From assembly GCF_000685035.1 (NCBI RefSeq), contig NZ_BAYB01000002.1, forward strand, positions 552,476 through 616,475: DNA of 64,000 nt, read 5' to 3'. Position 1 is the stretch's first letter, and every line of letters begins with the position of its first letter. This stretch comes from Paraburkholderia ferrariae NBRC 106233 (GTDB lineage Bacteria > Pseudomonadota > Gammaproteobacteria > Burkholderiales > Burkholderiaceae). The notes beneath the pieces were generated by a model. That model saw only the letters and a list, made by a program, of their open reading frames with translations, made no database searches and was not told the origin of the DNA. Made by a program: the position numbers and the translations under genes. Of this stretch, positions 25,427 to 34,561 are shown in pieces.

Positions 25427-26452
25427 ATGGAATACCGCTTTCTGGGCGCATCGGGCTTCAAGGTGCCGGTGCTGAGCTTCGGTACCGGCACGTTCGGCGG
25501 CAAGGGAGAATTCTTCGAAGCCTGGGGCGCGACCGATGTCGCCGAAGCGCGCCGCCTCATCGACATCTGCCTCGATGCCGGTGTTTCGATGTTCGACAGC
25601 GCCGATATTTACTCGAGCGGCGCGTCGGAGTCGGTGCTGGGCGAGGCGCTCAAGGGGCGCCGCGACAAGGCCATCATCTCCACCAAGGCGACCTTTCGTT
25701 TCGATGACGGGCCGAACAACGTAGGTTCGTCGCGGGTGCATCTGCGGCGCGCGGTGGACGCGGCGCTCAAGCGCCTGCAGACCGACTATATCGATCTCTT
25801 CCAGCTACATGGCTTCGACGCGAAAACGCCGGCTGAGGAAGTCCTCTCCACGCTCGACGATCTGGTGCGCGCCGGCAAGATTCTCTACACGGGCGTTTCG
25901 AATTTTTCGGGCTGGCATCTCATGAAGTCGCTCGACGTGGCCGACCGCTACGGCTATCCGCGTTACGTCGCAAACCAGACCTACTACTCGCTGATCGGCC
26001 GCGACTACGAATGGGAGCTCATGCCGCTGGGCCTCGATCAGGGCGTGGGTGCCGTGGTGTGGAGCCCGCTCGGCTGGGGGCGCCTGACCGGCAAGATCCG
26101 GCGCGGCCAGCCGCTGCCCGGGAAGAGCCGCCTGCACAAGACCGCGGACATGGGACCGCCGGTGCAGGACGAGTACCTTTTTCGCGTGATCGATGCGATC
26201 GAGGAGGTCGCGCAGGAAACCGGCAAGACCATTCCCCAGATCGCGCTGAACTGGCTGCTGCAGCGGCCCACGGTTTCCACCGTGCTGATCGGTGCGCGCG
26301 ACGAAGCGCAACTGCGCCAGAATCTTGGCGCCGTGGGCTGGAATCTCACACCGGAGCAGGTCGCGAAGCTGGACGCCGCGAGCGCGGTGCGGCCCGCGTA
26401 TCCGTACTGGCATCAGGAGGGTTTTGCCGAGCGCAATCCGTCGCCGGTCTGA
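25427..26452 (+). CDS. Aldo/keto reductase
   Basis: 341-residue cytoplasmic NADPH-dependent oxidoreductase of the AKR (beta/alpha)8 fold. The catalytic tetrad can be placed: Asp and Tyr in FDSADIYSSG, Lys in IISTKATF and His in LFQLHGFD. The coenzyme region reads GVGAVVWSPLGWGRLTGK and VLIGARDEAQLRQNL. It reduces aldehydes or ketones; the substrate is not predictable. ATG 25427 follows TGGAGG. It is monocistronic, closed by a strong terminator. Confidence 0.9.
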   Translation: MEYRFLGASGFKVPVLSFGTGTFGGKGEFFEAWGATDVAEARRLIDICLDAGVSMFDSADIYSSGASESVLGEALKGRRDKAIISTKATFRFDDGPNNVGSSRVHLRRAVDAALKRLQTDYIDLFQLHGFDAKTPAEEVLSTLDDLVRAGKILYTGVSNFSGWHLMKSLDVADRYGYPRYVANQTYYSLIGRDYEWELMPLGLDQGVGAVVWSPLGWGRLTGKIRRGQPLPGKSRLHKTADMGPPVQDEYLFRVIDAIEEVAQETGKTIPQIALNWLLQRPTVSTVLIGARDEAQLRQNLGAVGWNLTPEQVAKLDAASAVRPAYPYWHQEGFAERNPSPV

Positions 26453-26490
26453 GGCGGTTCGGGGCGATCTCTCCGGCGATTGCGACCTGA

Positions 26491-26518
26491 AAGGCGCGTG
26501 GCATGCCACGCGCCTTTT
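26491..26518 (+). terminator. Rho-independent terminator between aldo/keto reductase and the small gene
   Basis: AAGGCGCGTGGC-AT-GCCACGCGCCTT, a 12-bp perfect stem followed by TT. The stem begins with AA, so it may also work for the converging small gene on the minus strand. Confidence 0.85.
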
Positions 26519-26548
26519 GCATGGGCCGGCGCTCTTGCTGCGCGTGGC

Positions 26549-26728
26549 TTACTGCGGGGTGTCGGCGCCGCGCAGGATCTGCGCCGCGCCCAGATGAATG
26601 GCGAGGGCGAAGAAGTCGCGTTCCGCCAGATTGGCGGCCTTGGCGATGGCGAGCGCGCGGTGATGGTCGTTGGGGTGGAGCTGCAGCTTCACTTCGACTT
26701 TGGCGGGCGGTTTCGGCAGGTATTCCAT
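26549..26728 (-). CDS. Small helical protein of unknown function
   Basis: 59 residues, MEYLPKPPAKVEVKLQLHPND then an amphipathic pair of helices (HHRALAIAKAANLAERDFFALAIHLGAAQIL). A short strand followed by two helices recalls ribbon-helix-helix proteins, but no family is certain. The start at 26728 has GAGGAA nine bases upstream. It may share the bidirectional terminator with the aldo/keto reductase. Confidence 0.55.
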   Translation of the reverse strand: MEYLPKPPAKVEVKLQLHPNDHHRALAIAKAANLAERDFFALAIHLGAAQILRGADTPQ

Positions 26729-27293
26729 GGACGGTATTCCTCGGTTTTCGGGTTCGCTGCCCTTGTGGGGCGAAGAGCCCATTGCCGAGCGTCGGCGCGC
26801 AAGCAATGCGCGGGCAGGCGGACGCGCTTCATGTGCGGAGCGGACCGGCCAGTGACGTGGAGTGGGCCTGATTTGCCCGCCTGCGCCGGTGCAATGGCGT
26901 GGGCGAGCCTGGCGTGCCGCGAACGGGTGTTACGCGGCGCGACGCGGTATTGCCTGTTTATTGCTTGTTTATTGCCAGGGTGATGCCGGGTGGTGCGCGG
27001 TGGTGCTGGATAGTGCCGATAAAGCAGAAAGCGGACGGCTGGGCAGACTGGTTTTTCTGCTGCGGCAAAGGGGCCGCATGTAGTACGGGGCGCAGTATAG
27101 CCGCGTTAAACCCTAGGGTAAACACCTATTCTGAAAATAATTGTTGCAATAAGGGGATAGATCGGCGGGAACGCCCGCCGGCCGGAGGGAAGGGGCTGAT
27201 ACGTCACCGGCGGCGTCGCATTGCGACGCCGCCGGTTCCTATGCGTAATGGATCGGACGGGCGCCCGGCAAGGGCCGCGCAGCCCCGGCAGCG
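26729..27293. other. Gene-free intergenic region with palindrome and large hairpin
   Basis: 565 bp with no supported gene. Noted signals: the palindromic core ACCCTAGGGT (27110-27119) inside GTTAAACCCTAGGGTAAAC, and the long hairpin at 27206-27236 after the carbonic anhydrase stop. The segment 26890-27060 is rich in GGTG and TATTG words without obvious structure. Confidence 0.5.
27206..27236 (-). terminator. Long hairpin after the carbonic anhydrase gene
   Basis: ACCGGCGGCGTCGC-ATT-GCGACGCCGCCGGT, a 14-bp perfect stem. There is no U-run on either side, so termination would be Rho-assisted, or the hairpin protects the 3' end. Confidence 0.5.
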
Positions 27294-28001
27294 TCAGCCC
27301 GCCGCCTGCTTGCTCAGCCGGGCGCGCGCTTCGGCGAGGGTGAGGAACTGGCCGTTTGCCTCGTCGAGCACCGAGACCTTGCCTTGGCCGATGTCGTACA
27401 CCCAGCCCTGCAGGGCAAGCTGCCCCTGGGCGACACGGGCCGCGACAGCCGGGTGCGTGCGCAGGTGCGTCAACTGCAGCCGCACGTTTTCCTCCACCAG
27501 CGCCTGCACGATCTGGTTTTCGTCCAGGCCGCGCGTTTGCACGACGCTGCGCGCGGCTTCCGCGTTGCGCAGCCAGGCATGGACCGTGGGCATGTTGGCC
27601 GTGGCGGCGCCGCCGGCGGCGAGGCCCTTCATCGCGCCGCAGTCGGTATGGCCGCACACCACGATCTGGCGCACATTGAGCGCCAGCACCGCAAATTCGA
27701 CCACGGCCGACACGCCGCCGAGCATCTCGCCGTAAGCCGGCACGATGTTGCCGATGTTGCGGCAGACGAAGAGCTCGCCGGGGCGCGTCTGCGTGACCAT
27801 GTCGGGCGAGACCCGCGAATCGGCGCAGGTGATGAACAGCGTGTGCGGCGCCTGGCTATGGGCGAGGCTGTGGAACAGTTCTTTGTTGCCCGGGAACACG
27901 CGATGAGTGAACTCGTCCACGCCGTTGAGCAGGTGAAGCAGGTCGCAGCCGCACGAGTCGGAATGATCGTCGTGTTCGTGCGAGTGAGGTTGTTCTGGCA
28001 T
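27294..28001 (-). CDS. Beta-class carbonic anhydrase with metal-binding N-terminus
   Basis: Cytoplasmic Zn enzyme interconverting CO2 and bicarbonate; 235 residues. Zinc ligands Cys59 (in ITCADSRVSP, with the Asp61/Arg63 dyad), His118 and Cys121 (in VVCGHTDCGAMKG) are all present. The first 20 residues are unusual: PHSHEHDDHSDSCGC, rich in His, Asp and Cys and able to bind metal, not part of the standard fold. The start at 28001 has an AGAGAG-type ribosome site; an in-frame ATG at 28034 lacks one. It is monocistronic, with two ATCGGAAAC-type sites upstream. Confidence 0.92.
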   Translation of the reverse strand: MPEQPHSHEHDDHSDSCGCDLLHLLNGVDEFTHRVFPGNKELFHSLAHSQAPHTLFITCADSRVSPDMVTQTRPGELFVCRNIGNIVPAYGEMLGGVSAVVEFAVLALNVRQIVVCGHTDCGAMKGLAAGGAATANMPTVHAWLRNAEAARSVVQTRGLDENQIVQALVEENVRLQLTHLRTHPAVAARVAQGQLALQGWVYDIGQGKVSVLDEANGQFLTLAEARARLSKQAAG

Positions 28002-28301
28002 GGATGTTTCTCTCTTTGTCATGAATCGGCACATACGAATGGCAACAGCGTTAGTTTACGCTGCCATGACGGCGTGCGGATCGGAAACGTGCCGTTCCCG
28101 CCGCGGCGCCATCGCATTCGCGGTCGCATTCTCTCATGCCATAAACGCATTGCCCTATACGCGTTCGCGCTACTTCCCAGCCGGGAGTTTCCGATAGGAG
28201 ACGGTGCGGCCGCCGCGGGCGGTTTCGGGCGGCTTCGGGCAACCGACCTGCCGGTCGGTCAAACTTGCCGATCCGGGGCTGGCGGGCGCCCCGGGCCGGG
28301 C
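28002..28301. promoter_or_regulatory. Intergenic region with two ATCGGAAAC-type sites
   Basis: 300 bp upstream of the carbonic anhydrase and downstream of the ABC operon. ATCGGAAAC at 28080-28088 and GTTTCCGATAGGAGAC at 28187-28202 lie in opposite orientation. A 7-bp hairpin ACCGACC / GGTCGGT (28242-28259) lies about 40 bp past the ATPase stop and could end the ABC transcript. Confidence 0.5.
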
Positions 28302-29156
28302 TTACCACGCCAGGCGCCAGGCGGTGAACGGCTGGCCGCTTCGGACCTCGTCGCTCTCGCGCGGCGGGGCGGGCGGAGCGCCGTCGCTCCCGGCGGTTTC
28401 GCCGGTGAAGTCGGCGAGGATCGCATCGCGCAAGGCCACGAAGCGCGGATCGCTGCGTTCGCGCGGCCGCGGCAAGGCGACTTCCACAATGCGGCGGATT
28501 CGCCCCGGACGCGGCGCCATCGTGACCACGCGTTCGCCCAGATAGACCGCCTCGTCCACGTCGTGCGTCACGAGGATCATGGTGATGCGCTCGCGTTCCC
28601 AGATGCGCTGGAGCTCGTTTTGCAGGCGGCCGCGGGTCAGCGCGTCGAGCGCGCCGAACGGTTCGTCGAGCAGCAGCACGCGCGGACGGTTCACGAGACC
28701 GCGCGCGATCGCCACGCGCTGTGCCATGCCGCCCGAAAGCTGGTGCGGATACGCGTTTTCGAAGCCTTCCAGGCCCACGAGCGCGATGTGTTCCGCCACG
28801 GCCTCCTGTTTCTGCCGCTGCGACAGCGGGGCGTTGCGCAAAGCCGCGAAGATGTTCTGCGCCGCGGTCAGCCACGGAAAAAGCCGGTGATCCTGAAACA
28901 CAATGCCGCGATCGAGCGAGGTGTCGCGCACGCGTTCGCCGCCCGCCATGATCGCGCCGCTGTATCCCGCATCGAGGCCCGCAATCAGGCGCAGCAGCGT
29001 GGACTTGCCGCAGCCGCTCGCGCCCAGCACGCTTACGAACTCGCCGGGGCGCACCCGCAGGGTCACGTCGTCGAGTACGACGAGGGCGTCGTCGCCGGTG
29101 CCGTAGCGTTTGCTGACGTGGAGAATGTCGATGCCTTCGGGTTGCGGCGCGGTCAT
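28302..29156 (-). CDS. ABC importer ATPase, SsuB/TauB type
   Basis: 284-residue cytoplasmic ATPase. Walker A GASGCGKST, Q-loop FQDHRLFPWL, signature LSGGMAQRVAIARGL, Walker B VLLLDEPFGALD and the switch His in ILVTHDVDEAVYLGERV follow the nitrate/sulfonate/taurine family. Start MTAPQPEG at 29156 is preferred because GAGGAA lies seven bases upstream; ATG 29177 is the alternative. It is the last gene of a four-gene operon (binding protein, permease, permease, ATPase). The C-terminus is Pro-rich. Confidence 0.9.
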   Translation of the reverse strand: MTAPQPEGIDILHVSKRYGTGDDALVVLDDVTLRVRPGEFVSVLGASGCGKSTLLRLIAGLDAGYSGAIMAGGERVRDTSLDRGIVFQDHRLFPWLTAAQNIFAALRNAPLSQRQKQEAVAEHIALVGLEGFENAYPHQLSGGMAQRVAIARGLVNRPRVLLLDEPFGALDALTRGRLQNELQRIWERERITMILVTHDVDEAVYLGERVVTMAPRPGRIRRIVEVALPRPRERSDPRFVALRDAILADFTGETAGSDGAPPAPPRESDEVRSGQPFTAWRLAW

Positions 29157-29198
29157 GGCGTCTTCCTCGTTGCGCATTTGTCAAGGATTGCGAATGAA

Positions 29199-30032
29199 TC
29201 AGCCGGCGATGCCGGTGCGTTTCTGGAGCACAGCGCGCTCCACGCGGCGGGCAGCGGCGTTGAGCGCCCAGCCCGTCGCGCCGACCACGACGACGCTGAA
29301 CAGGACGAGGTCCATGCGGAACTGCTCGCTGCCGTCGATCAGCGTATTGCCGATGCCGCTGCCCGCCACCAGCAGATATTCGGCGCCGAGCGTCGCGAGC
29401 CACGAATAGATCAGCGCGAGATAGATGCCGGTGAAGATCGACGGCAGCGCGGCGGGCAGGATCACGTAGCGGATCAGCTGGAATTGCGAATAACGCAGCG
29501 CACGCGCGACCTCCACGTAGCGGGGCGGCACGGCGTGGATGCCGTCGCAGGTATGCGCGGCCACGGGCAGCAGGGCGGCGAGCGAGAGGAACACGATTTT
29601 GGCGGCGTCGCCGAGACCGAACCAGACGGAAATGAGCGGGATCCACGCGAAGAGCGAGATCTGCTTGAAGGTGTCGAAGCTCGGGCCGACGAGCCGCGCG
29701 GCAATGCGCGAGAAGCCGAGCGCGCCGCCGAGCAGCAGCCCGGCGAGCGAGCCGATCACGAACCCGCTCGCTTCGCGCGCGAGCGAAGCGGAAAGCGCGC
29801 GCAACAAGGCACCGGTCCTGATCTGGTCCCATGCGGTGTGCAGGACGTCGGCGGGGCTCACCAGCAGGCCGCTCTTCACGAGGTGCAGCGCGCTCACGGC
29901 CCACCAGAGCGCGAGCGCGACGAGCGGCAGCACGGCCCCGCGCAGGTCGGGGCGGTGCACTCGCTTGCGCGCGGGCGTGTCGCAGGCGCAGGCCGGGGCG
30001 CGGGTGGCGCGTCGAAACGGGTTGTGGGGCAT
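29199..30032 (-). CDS. ABC importer permease, SsuC/TauC type (second)
   Basis: 277 residues, about six transmembrane helices. The permease-ATPase coupling loop appears as EVARALRYSQFQLIRYVILPAALPSIFTGIYLAL, the usual EAA motif region. It is similar to but clearly distinct from the neighbouring permease at 30073-30930, so the importer may assemble as a heterodimer. The gap to the ATPase start is 42 bp. Confidence 0.88.
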   Translation of the reverse strand: MPHNPFRRATRAPACACDTPARKRVHRPDLRGAVLPLVALALWWAVSALHLVKSGLLVSPADVLHTAWDQIRTGALLRALSASLAREASGFVIGSLAGLLLGGALGFSRIAARLVGPSFDTFKQISLFAWIPLISVWFGLGDAAKIVFLSLAALLPVAAHTCDGIHAVPPRYVEVARALRYSQFQLIRYVILPAALPSIFTGIYLALIYSWLATLGAEYLLVAGSGIGNTLIDGSEQFRMDLVLFSVVVVGATGWALNAAARRVERAVLQKRTGIAG

Positions 30033-30072
30033 GAGTTTTCCTCGGGCAGCAGAGCGGCGATTCAGAAGCGCG

Positions 30073-30930
30073 TCATTCGCGGAACGCAGACGGCATGCCC
30101 CGGCGCAGCCGCTTTTCGAGCGCGTCGAGCAGACGGTTGATGGCGAGGCCGATGGCGCCCACCACGACCACCGAGGCCATCACGAGATCGAGCTGGAAGA
30201 GCTGGCGTCCGTACACGATCAGATAGCCGAGCCCTTCCGACGAAGCGACGAGCTCCACCACGACGAGCGCGAGCCACGCCTTGGTGAACGCGAGCCGCAC
30301 GCCGGTGGCCAGCGTGGGCACGGCGGCGGGCAGCACGACGTGCACGATGCGCTGCCAGCGCGTATAGCGGAACACGCGCGCGGCTTCGTCGAGTGCAGCG
30401 GGCGTCTGCCGGAAGCCCTGCAGCGTCGAAAGCGTCACGGGCACCAGTGCGGCGTGCCCGATCAGCAGGTATTTGAGCGGCTCGCCCACGCCCACGAGGA
30501 GGAGCAGGAACGGCAGCCAGCCCAGCACCGGAATCTGCACGATCGCATTGAAGCTGGGCAGCACCCAGGCCTCGAGCGTGCGCGAGAGCCCGAGCGCCGC
30601 GCCGATGACGAAGCCGAGCAGCGTGCCGCCGGCGAAGCCCAGCACGACGCGTTGCAGGCTGATGAGCGTGTTGCGCGCGAGGTCGCCGCTCGTCGCGAGA
30701 TCGACGAAGGTTTCGTAGACGCGTTGCGGCGGCGGCAGGATTTGCGGCGCGATCCAGCCGCGTTCGCAGCCGACGCTCCACAGCACATAGAGGAGCGCGG
30801 GCAGCAGCCAGGGAGCGAGGTGCCACGCAACGGCACGCAGCCATCCGGGAAGCGGCGCGCGTGCGTGCGCTTCGGTTGCCGCCGGCGCGGCCGCGCGATC
30901 GGGCGCGAGAGGAAGAGCGGTATCGGGCAT
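30073..30930 (-). CDS. ABC importer permease, SsuC/TauC type (first)
   Basis: 285 residues, about six transmembrane helices, Ala/Pro-rich cytoplasmic N-terminus. The coupling-loop region is EAARVFRYTRWQRIVHVVLPAAVPTLATGVRLA. It lies 19 bp after the binding-protein gene and 40 bp before the second permease. Operons of this family usually hold one permease gene; two are found in sulfate-ester (AtsRBC-like) systems, which is a possible clue to substrate. Confidence 0.88.
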   Translation of the reverse strand: MPDTALPLAPDRAAAPAATEAHARAPLPGWLRAVAWHLAPWLLPALLYVLWSVGCERGWIAPQILPPPQRVYETFVDLATSGDLARNTLISLQRVVLGFAGGTLLGFVIGAALGLSRTLEAWVLPSFNAIVQIPVLGWLPFLLLLVGVGEPLKYLLIGHAALVPVTLSTLQGFRQTPAALDEAARVFRYTRWQRIVHVVLPAAVPTLATGVRLAFTKAWLALVVVELVASSEGLGYLIVYGRQLFQLDLVMASVVVVGAIGLAINRLLDALEKRLRRGMPSAFRE

Positions 30931-30949
30931 GGGCGGCTCCGTGACGCGC

Positions 30950-32026
30950 TTAGCCGAGCGGCTTGCCGTTGGCGTCGTAGCGCGTCCAGTAGTGTTCCAG
31001 CCCCTGGGCGCGCAGCGCGTTGTCGAGATAGCGCGGCTCGAACCACGAATCGACGTCGACGCTCTGGCGGATCAGCTTCAGGCGCAGCGCGTCGTCCGCC
31101 ACGGCCTTGTAGCGCGCAACGATGAACGGATCGATGAGCGGCGAATTGCGCTGCTTGAGACTTTGCGGCGGGTACTCCGCCTGCCACGAGGCGTAGCTCA
31201 CGCCGCTCCTGGCCCAGAGCTTGAAGAGCGCGTCGCGGTTCGCCTCGTCGGACGACCAGCGCGCCTCTTTCACGAACACGTTTACCACGCGCTGCACGAT
31301 GTCCGGATGCGCCTTGTCGAAGTCGTCCACGACAAGCAGATGCGCCTGACGCGTGAACTGCGCCCCATCGTTCTGCGATTCGTAGACGATGCGCGCGAGG
31401 CCCTGATCGCGCAGGCGGTAGAGGTGGTAGTCGTTGATCGAGGCGTCGATGCCCTTCGAAGCGAGCGCGGCAAGCGAACTCGCGACGTCGAGATTGATCA
31501 CGCGAAGGTCGCGCTCGTCGAGCTGATTCGCGGCCAGCGCATTGTCGGCCACGAGCTGCAGGTTGGTGCCGCGGAAGATCGAGACGCGCTTGCCCTTGAG
31601 GTCCTTGATCGTATGGATGTCCGAGTCGGGCGGCACGCCGACCTTCACGCCCGAGCGCACACCCGACTCCAGCAGGATGTGCGTTTTCAGGCCGTTCGCG
31701 CGGGCGAGCACGGCGGGCAGGTCGCCTTGGTAGGCGAAGTCGAGCGACTTGTCGGCAATCGCTTCGTTGACCGCGGGGCCGGCGCCCTTGAAGAAGACCC
31801 ATTCCACCTTGATGCCGTCCGGCGCGAATTCCTTTTCGAGCGACTGCCGGATCTGGACCGTCGCCGCAGGGGAGCCGCCGAAGGCCGGCGGATCGCCCGA
31901 GCCTTGCTGCGCGACACCGATGCGGATCACGGTGGGCTTGTCGGCGTAAGCGTTGAGGGCCGCGAATGCGAGTCCTGCGGCAAGCGCGGTGGCGAGAAGG
32001 TTCTGCAGAAGACGGTGTAGGCGCAT
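30950..32026 (-). CDS. Periplasmic binding protein, aliphatic sulfonate/nitrate family
   Basis: 358 residues with a Sec signal (MRLHRLLQNLLATALAAGLA, cleaved after NAYA). Family blocks: IRIGVAQQGSGDPP, VEWVFFKGAGPAVNEAIADK, LDFAYQGDLPAVLARANG and LKGKRVSIFRGTNLQL. Such proteins deliver alkanesulfonates, taurine, sulfate esters or related anions. No SsuD, TauD or sulfatase gene is next to it, so the ligand is open. First gene of the operon. Confidence 0.88.
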   Translation of the reverse strand: MRLHRLLQNLLATALAAGLAFAALNAYADKPTVIRIGVAQQGSGDPPAFGGSPAATVQIRQSLEKEFAPDGIKVEWVFFKGAGPAVNEAIADKSLDFAYQGDLPAVLARANGLKTHILLESGVRSGVKVGVPPDSDIHTIKDLKGKRVSIFRGTNLQLVADNALAANQLDERDLRVINLDVASSLAALASKGIDASINDYHLYRLRDQGLARIVYESQNDGAQFTRQAHLLVVDDFDKAHPDIVQRVVNVFVKEARWSSDEANRDALFKLWARSGVSYASWQAEYPPQSLKQRNSPLIDPFIVARYKAVADDALRLKLIRQSVDVDSWFEPRYLDNALRAQGLEHYWTRYDANGKPLG

Positions 32027-32327
32027 GAACGTGGTCGTGAGCGTGCGAAGTCAGTACGTTAGTACAACAAACGAATAGACTCTGATGGTGGCTGAGGCCA
32101 GGCGCGGTATTGCGCGGCTTGCCTGCCTCGAACACATGCAGGCAGGCGCCGTGCCGTGCGCCTCAGCCAGGACGAGCCCTCATGGTAGTGGCGGCAGGGG
32201 CGGCGCCGAAGCGAGAAATCGTGCTAACGATCTGAACGGCAGAGGGAAACGGCGCTATCGCGGCGAGTGCGTCGCGATAGCGCGTGCGGGACGGGAGCCA
32301 AACGGGGAACCGGGTGGGGGATCAGGA
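32027..32327. other. Promoter region of the ABC operon and 3' end of the MFS gene
   Basis: 301 bp with no gene. GTAC-GTTA-GTAC near 32055 is a short dyad about 30 bp upstream of the binding-protein start. Nothing else stands out. Confidence 0.4.
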
Positions 32328-33566
32328 CTAGGCTGCGTGCGCCGCAGGGCCCGTGCGGCGTGCGGGCATGAAGTACCAGATGCCGCCGGCGATCTGCAGC
32401 ACGACGAGAGCGGCCCAGACGGTCTGATGCGCGATGGCGGGATAGTGCCCGTCGACGGCGGTCCAGTGGCCGAGTACCGCGCCCACGGCAATCTGCGTGA
32501 GGAAAATGCCGACGAAGATGACGAGCGTGAAAGTGGTATTGACGCGGCCGATCAGGCGCGGCGGGAAGTACTCGGCGAGCACGGCGTAGGTGAGGATGCC
32601 GGTGCCGCCGAGCGCGCCGTAGGCGGCCCACAGCACGGGCGCGGGCAGCGGCACGCGCGCGGCCAGCAGGGCTTGCACAAGCACGAAGAGCACCATCGTC
32701 ACGCCGGAGAAAAGCTGCACGCTCACGCCGCGGCGCTCGAACGCGCGGGCGAGCGCCCCGAAGCCGATGTTGCCGGCAATGAACGCGGCGCCGAGCACGG
32801 AGACGAGCGAGGCGGCGCGCGCGGCCACGTCCGCGGTGCCGGCGGGCACGACGTCGCGCAGGAACGCGCCTACCCACAGCGACTGCATGGCGTAGAACAC
32901 GGTCTGGGTGAGGGCGGAGAAGGTCGCCGTCTTCCAGAACGCGTGGCTGCGCAGAATATGGGCGGTGCCCTTGAACTGCTCGAGCACGCTGGCCTGGTGG
33001 TGCGTATCGCGCGTGCGCGGGCCGCCCACCCAGATGATCGCGGCCACCGCCGCGGTGAGCGCGGCGAGGCCGAGACTCACGCCGCGCCATGGCGCGACGG
33101 AAAGCAGCCACGTCAGCGGCGCGCCCACGGCCACGCCGCCAAGCCCGCCCACGGCCATCACGAGGCCGTTGACGAGCGTGAGCTGCGCCACGGGAAAGTG
33201 CTGCGCCGTGGCCTTGAATGCGCCGCCAAGGCAGACCGAAACGCCAATGCCGATCAGGAGCCGTCCGACCATCATCATGCCGATGCTATGCGAGAGCCCG
33301 AAGATCAGTGCGCCGGCAGCGGCGATCAGCATGACGCAGGCCGTGACGCGGCGCGGCCCGAAGTGGTCGAGCAGGACGCCGCCGGGGATCTGGGCGCCCG
33401 CGAAACCGAGGAAGTACAGGCTCGTGAGCGTGCCGAGGTCCGTGGCGCTCATGCCCATTTCGTGCGACAAAAACGGCGCAAAGCCGAGATTGACCCCGCG
33501 AAAGAGATAGGAAACGAAGTAGCCGAGCGCAAAAACGGCGAATACGCGCAATCTGAGTGAAGTCAT
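32328..33566 (-). CDS. MFS transporter
   Basis: 412 residues, 12 transmembrane helices. GYFVSYLFRGVNLGFAPFLS in helix 1, GGVLLDHFGPRRV (motif A) and GRLLIGIGVSVCLGGAFKA place it among MFS uptake or efflux carriers of the ACS/NarK-like type. The substrate is unknown. It is divergent from the LysR regulator at 33680 with a 113-bp gap, so control by that LysR is likely. Confidence 0.85.
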   Translation of the reverse strand: MTSLRLRVFAVFALGYFVSYLFRGVNLGFAPFLSHEMGMSATDLGTLTSLYFLGFAGAQIPGGVLLDHFGPRRVTACVMLIAAAGALIFGLSHSIGMMMVGRLLIGIGVSVCLGGAFKATAQHFPVAQLTLVNGLVMAVGGLGGVAVGAPLTWLLSVAPWRGVSLGLAALTAAVAAIIWVGGPRTRDTHHQASVLEQFKGTAHILRSHAFWKTATFSALTQTVFYAMQSLWVGAFLRDVVPAGTADVAARAASLVSVLGAAFIAGNIGFGALARAFERRGVSVQLFSGVTMVLFVLVQALLAARVPLPAPVLWAAYGALGGTGILTYAVLAEYFPPRLIGRVNTTFTLVIFVGIFLTQIAVGAVLGHWTAVDGHYPAIAHQTVWAALVVLQIAGGIWYFMPARRTGPAAHAA

Positions 33567-33679
33567 GATGCCGGGAGGCGCGAAAGCGGGTTGAATGCCT
33601 GGGTGTCGATTATTGGCGAAAAGCCGGGCCGGCCGCCAGCGAGAGATTTCAGACGGGATTGTGAGTAGAATTTGACGTC

Positions 33680-34561
33680 ATGTCCCGACCGCTACCTCCT
33701 CTCCAGGCCCTGCGCGCGCTAGAAGCCGCGGCGCGGCGGCGCAGCTTCAGCCGTGCCGCGGAAGAATTGCATTTGACGCACAGCGCCGTGAGCCATCATT
33801 TGCGCGGGCTCGAAAACGAGCTGGGCGTCGAGCTTTTCCGCCGCGCGGGCAGCCGCATGATTCCCACCGCCGCGGGCGCGCAGCTGGCCGAGCGCGTGCG
33901 CCGCAGCCTCGACGAACTGCGCAGCGCGCTCGACGCGACGCGTCCCGGCGTGAGCGGCGTCACCCGGCTGGAGCTGAGCGTGATGTCCGATTTCGCCTCG
34001 GTATGGCTGATTCCGCGCCTCGGCGACTTCTACGACCGGCATCCCGACGTGGATCTCTCGTTGCGCATGCACGCAGATGTCACGCCGCCCGACCCGTATC
34101 CGTTCGACATCGGCATCTGGCATCGTCGCGTGGACGAGCCGGGCTTCCAGTTCCGCAAGCTGCTCGACGACCAGGTCGTGGCCGTGTGCAGTCCCGCCTT
34201 GCTTGCCCGCTATCCCGGCTTTCGCGTGGAAGACCTCGTGAAAATGCCGCTGCTGCGCTTTACGCGCCGCTCCTGGCGCGACTTCTTCGAAGCAGCCGGG
34301 GTGGCTGGCGACGAGCCCGAGCGCGGCCCGGTATTCGACGATGCCGGGCTCCTGCTGCAAGCCACGGTGGCCGGCCAGGGCGCGGCCACCGCGCGCCTTC
34401 AGCTTGCGCGCGGCTTCATCGAACGCGGCGAACTCGTGCAGTTGAGCCAGGTGCGCATTCCCGCTTCGCTCGACTACTACTTCAGCTGGCGCGAAGGGCA
34501 CCCGCGCGAGGCGGCCATTCAGCAGTTCTATCGGTGGATCAAGGCCCAGCTCGCGAATTGA
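33680..34561 (+). CDS. LysR regulator, GcvA type
   Basis: 293 residues. The beginning PLPPLQALRALEAAARRRSF and LHLTHSAVSHHLRGLENELG is the GcvA/AmpR-like HTH; the effector domain (about 92-290) contains DIGIWHRRVDEPGFQ. GcvA-type LysRs usually control a divergent gene, here the MFS transporter at 32328-33566. The ligand is unknown. Confidence 0.9.
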   Translation: MSRPLPPLQALRALEAAARRRSFSRAAEELHLTHSAVSHHLRGLENELGVELFRRAGSRMIPTAAGAQLAERVRRSLDELRSALDATRPGVSGVTRLELSVMSDFASVWLIPRLGDFYDRHPDVDLSLRMHADVTPPDPYPFDIGIWHRRVDEPGFQFRKLLDDQVVAVCSPALLARYPGFRVEDLVKMPLLRFTRRSWRDFFEAAGVAGDEPERGPVFDDAGLLLQATVAGQGAATARLQLARGFIERGELVQLSQVRIPASLDYYFSWREGHPREAAIQQFYRWIKAQLAN

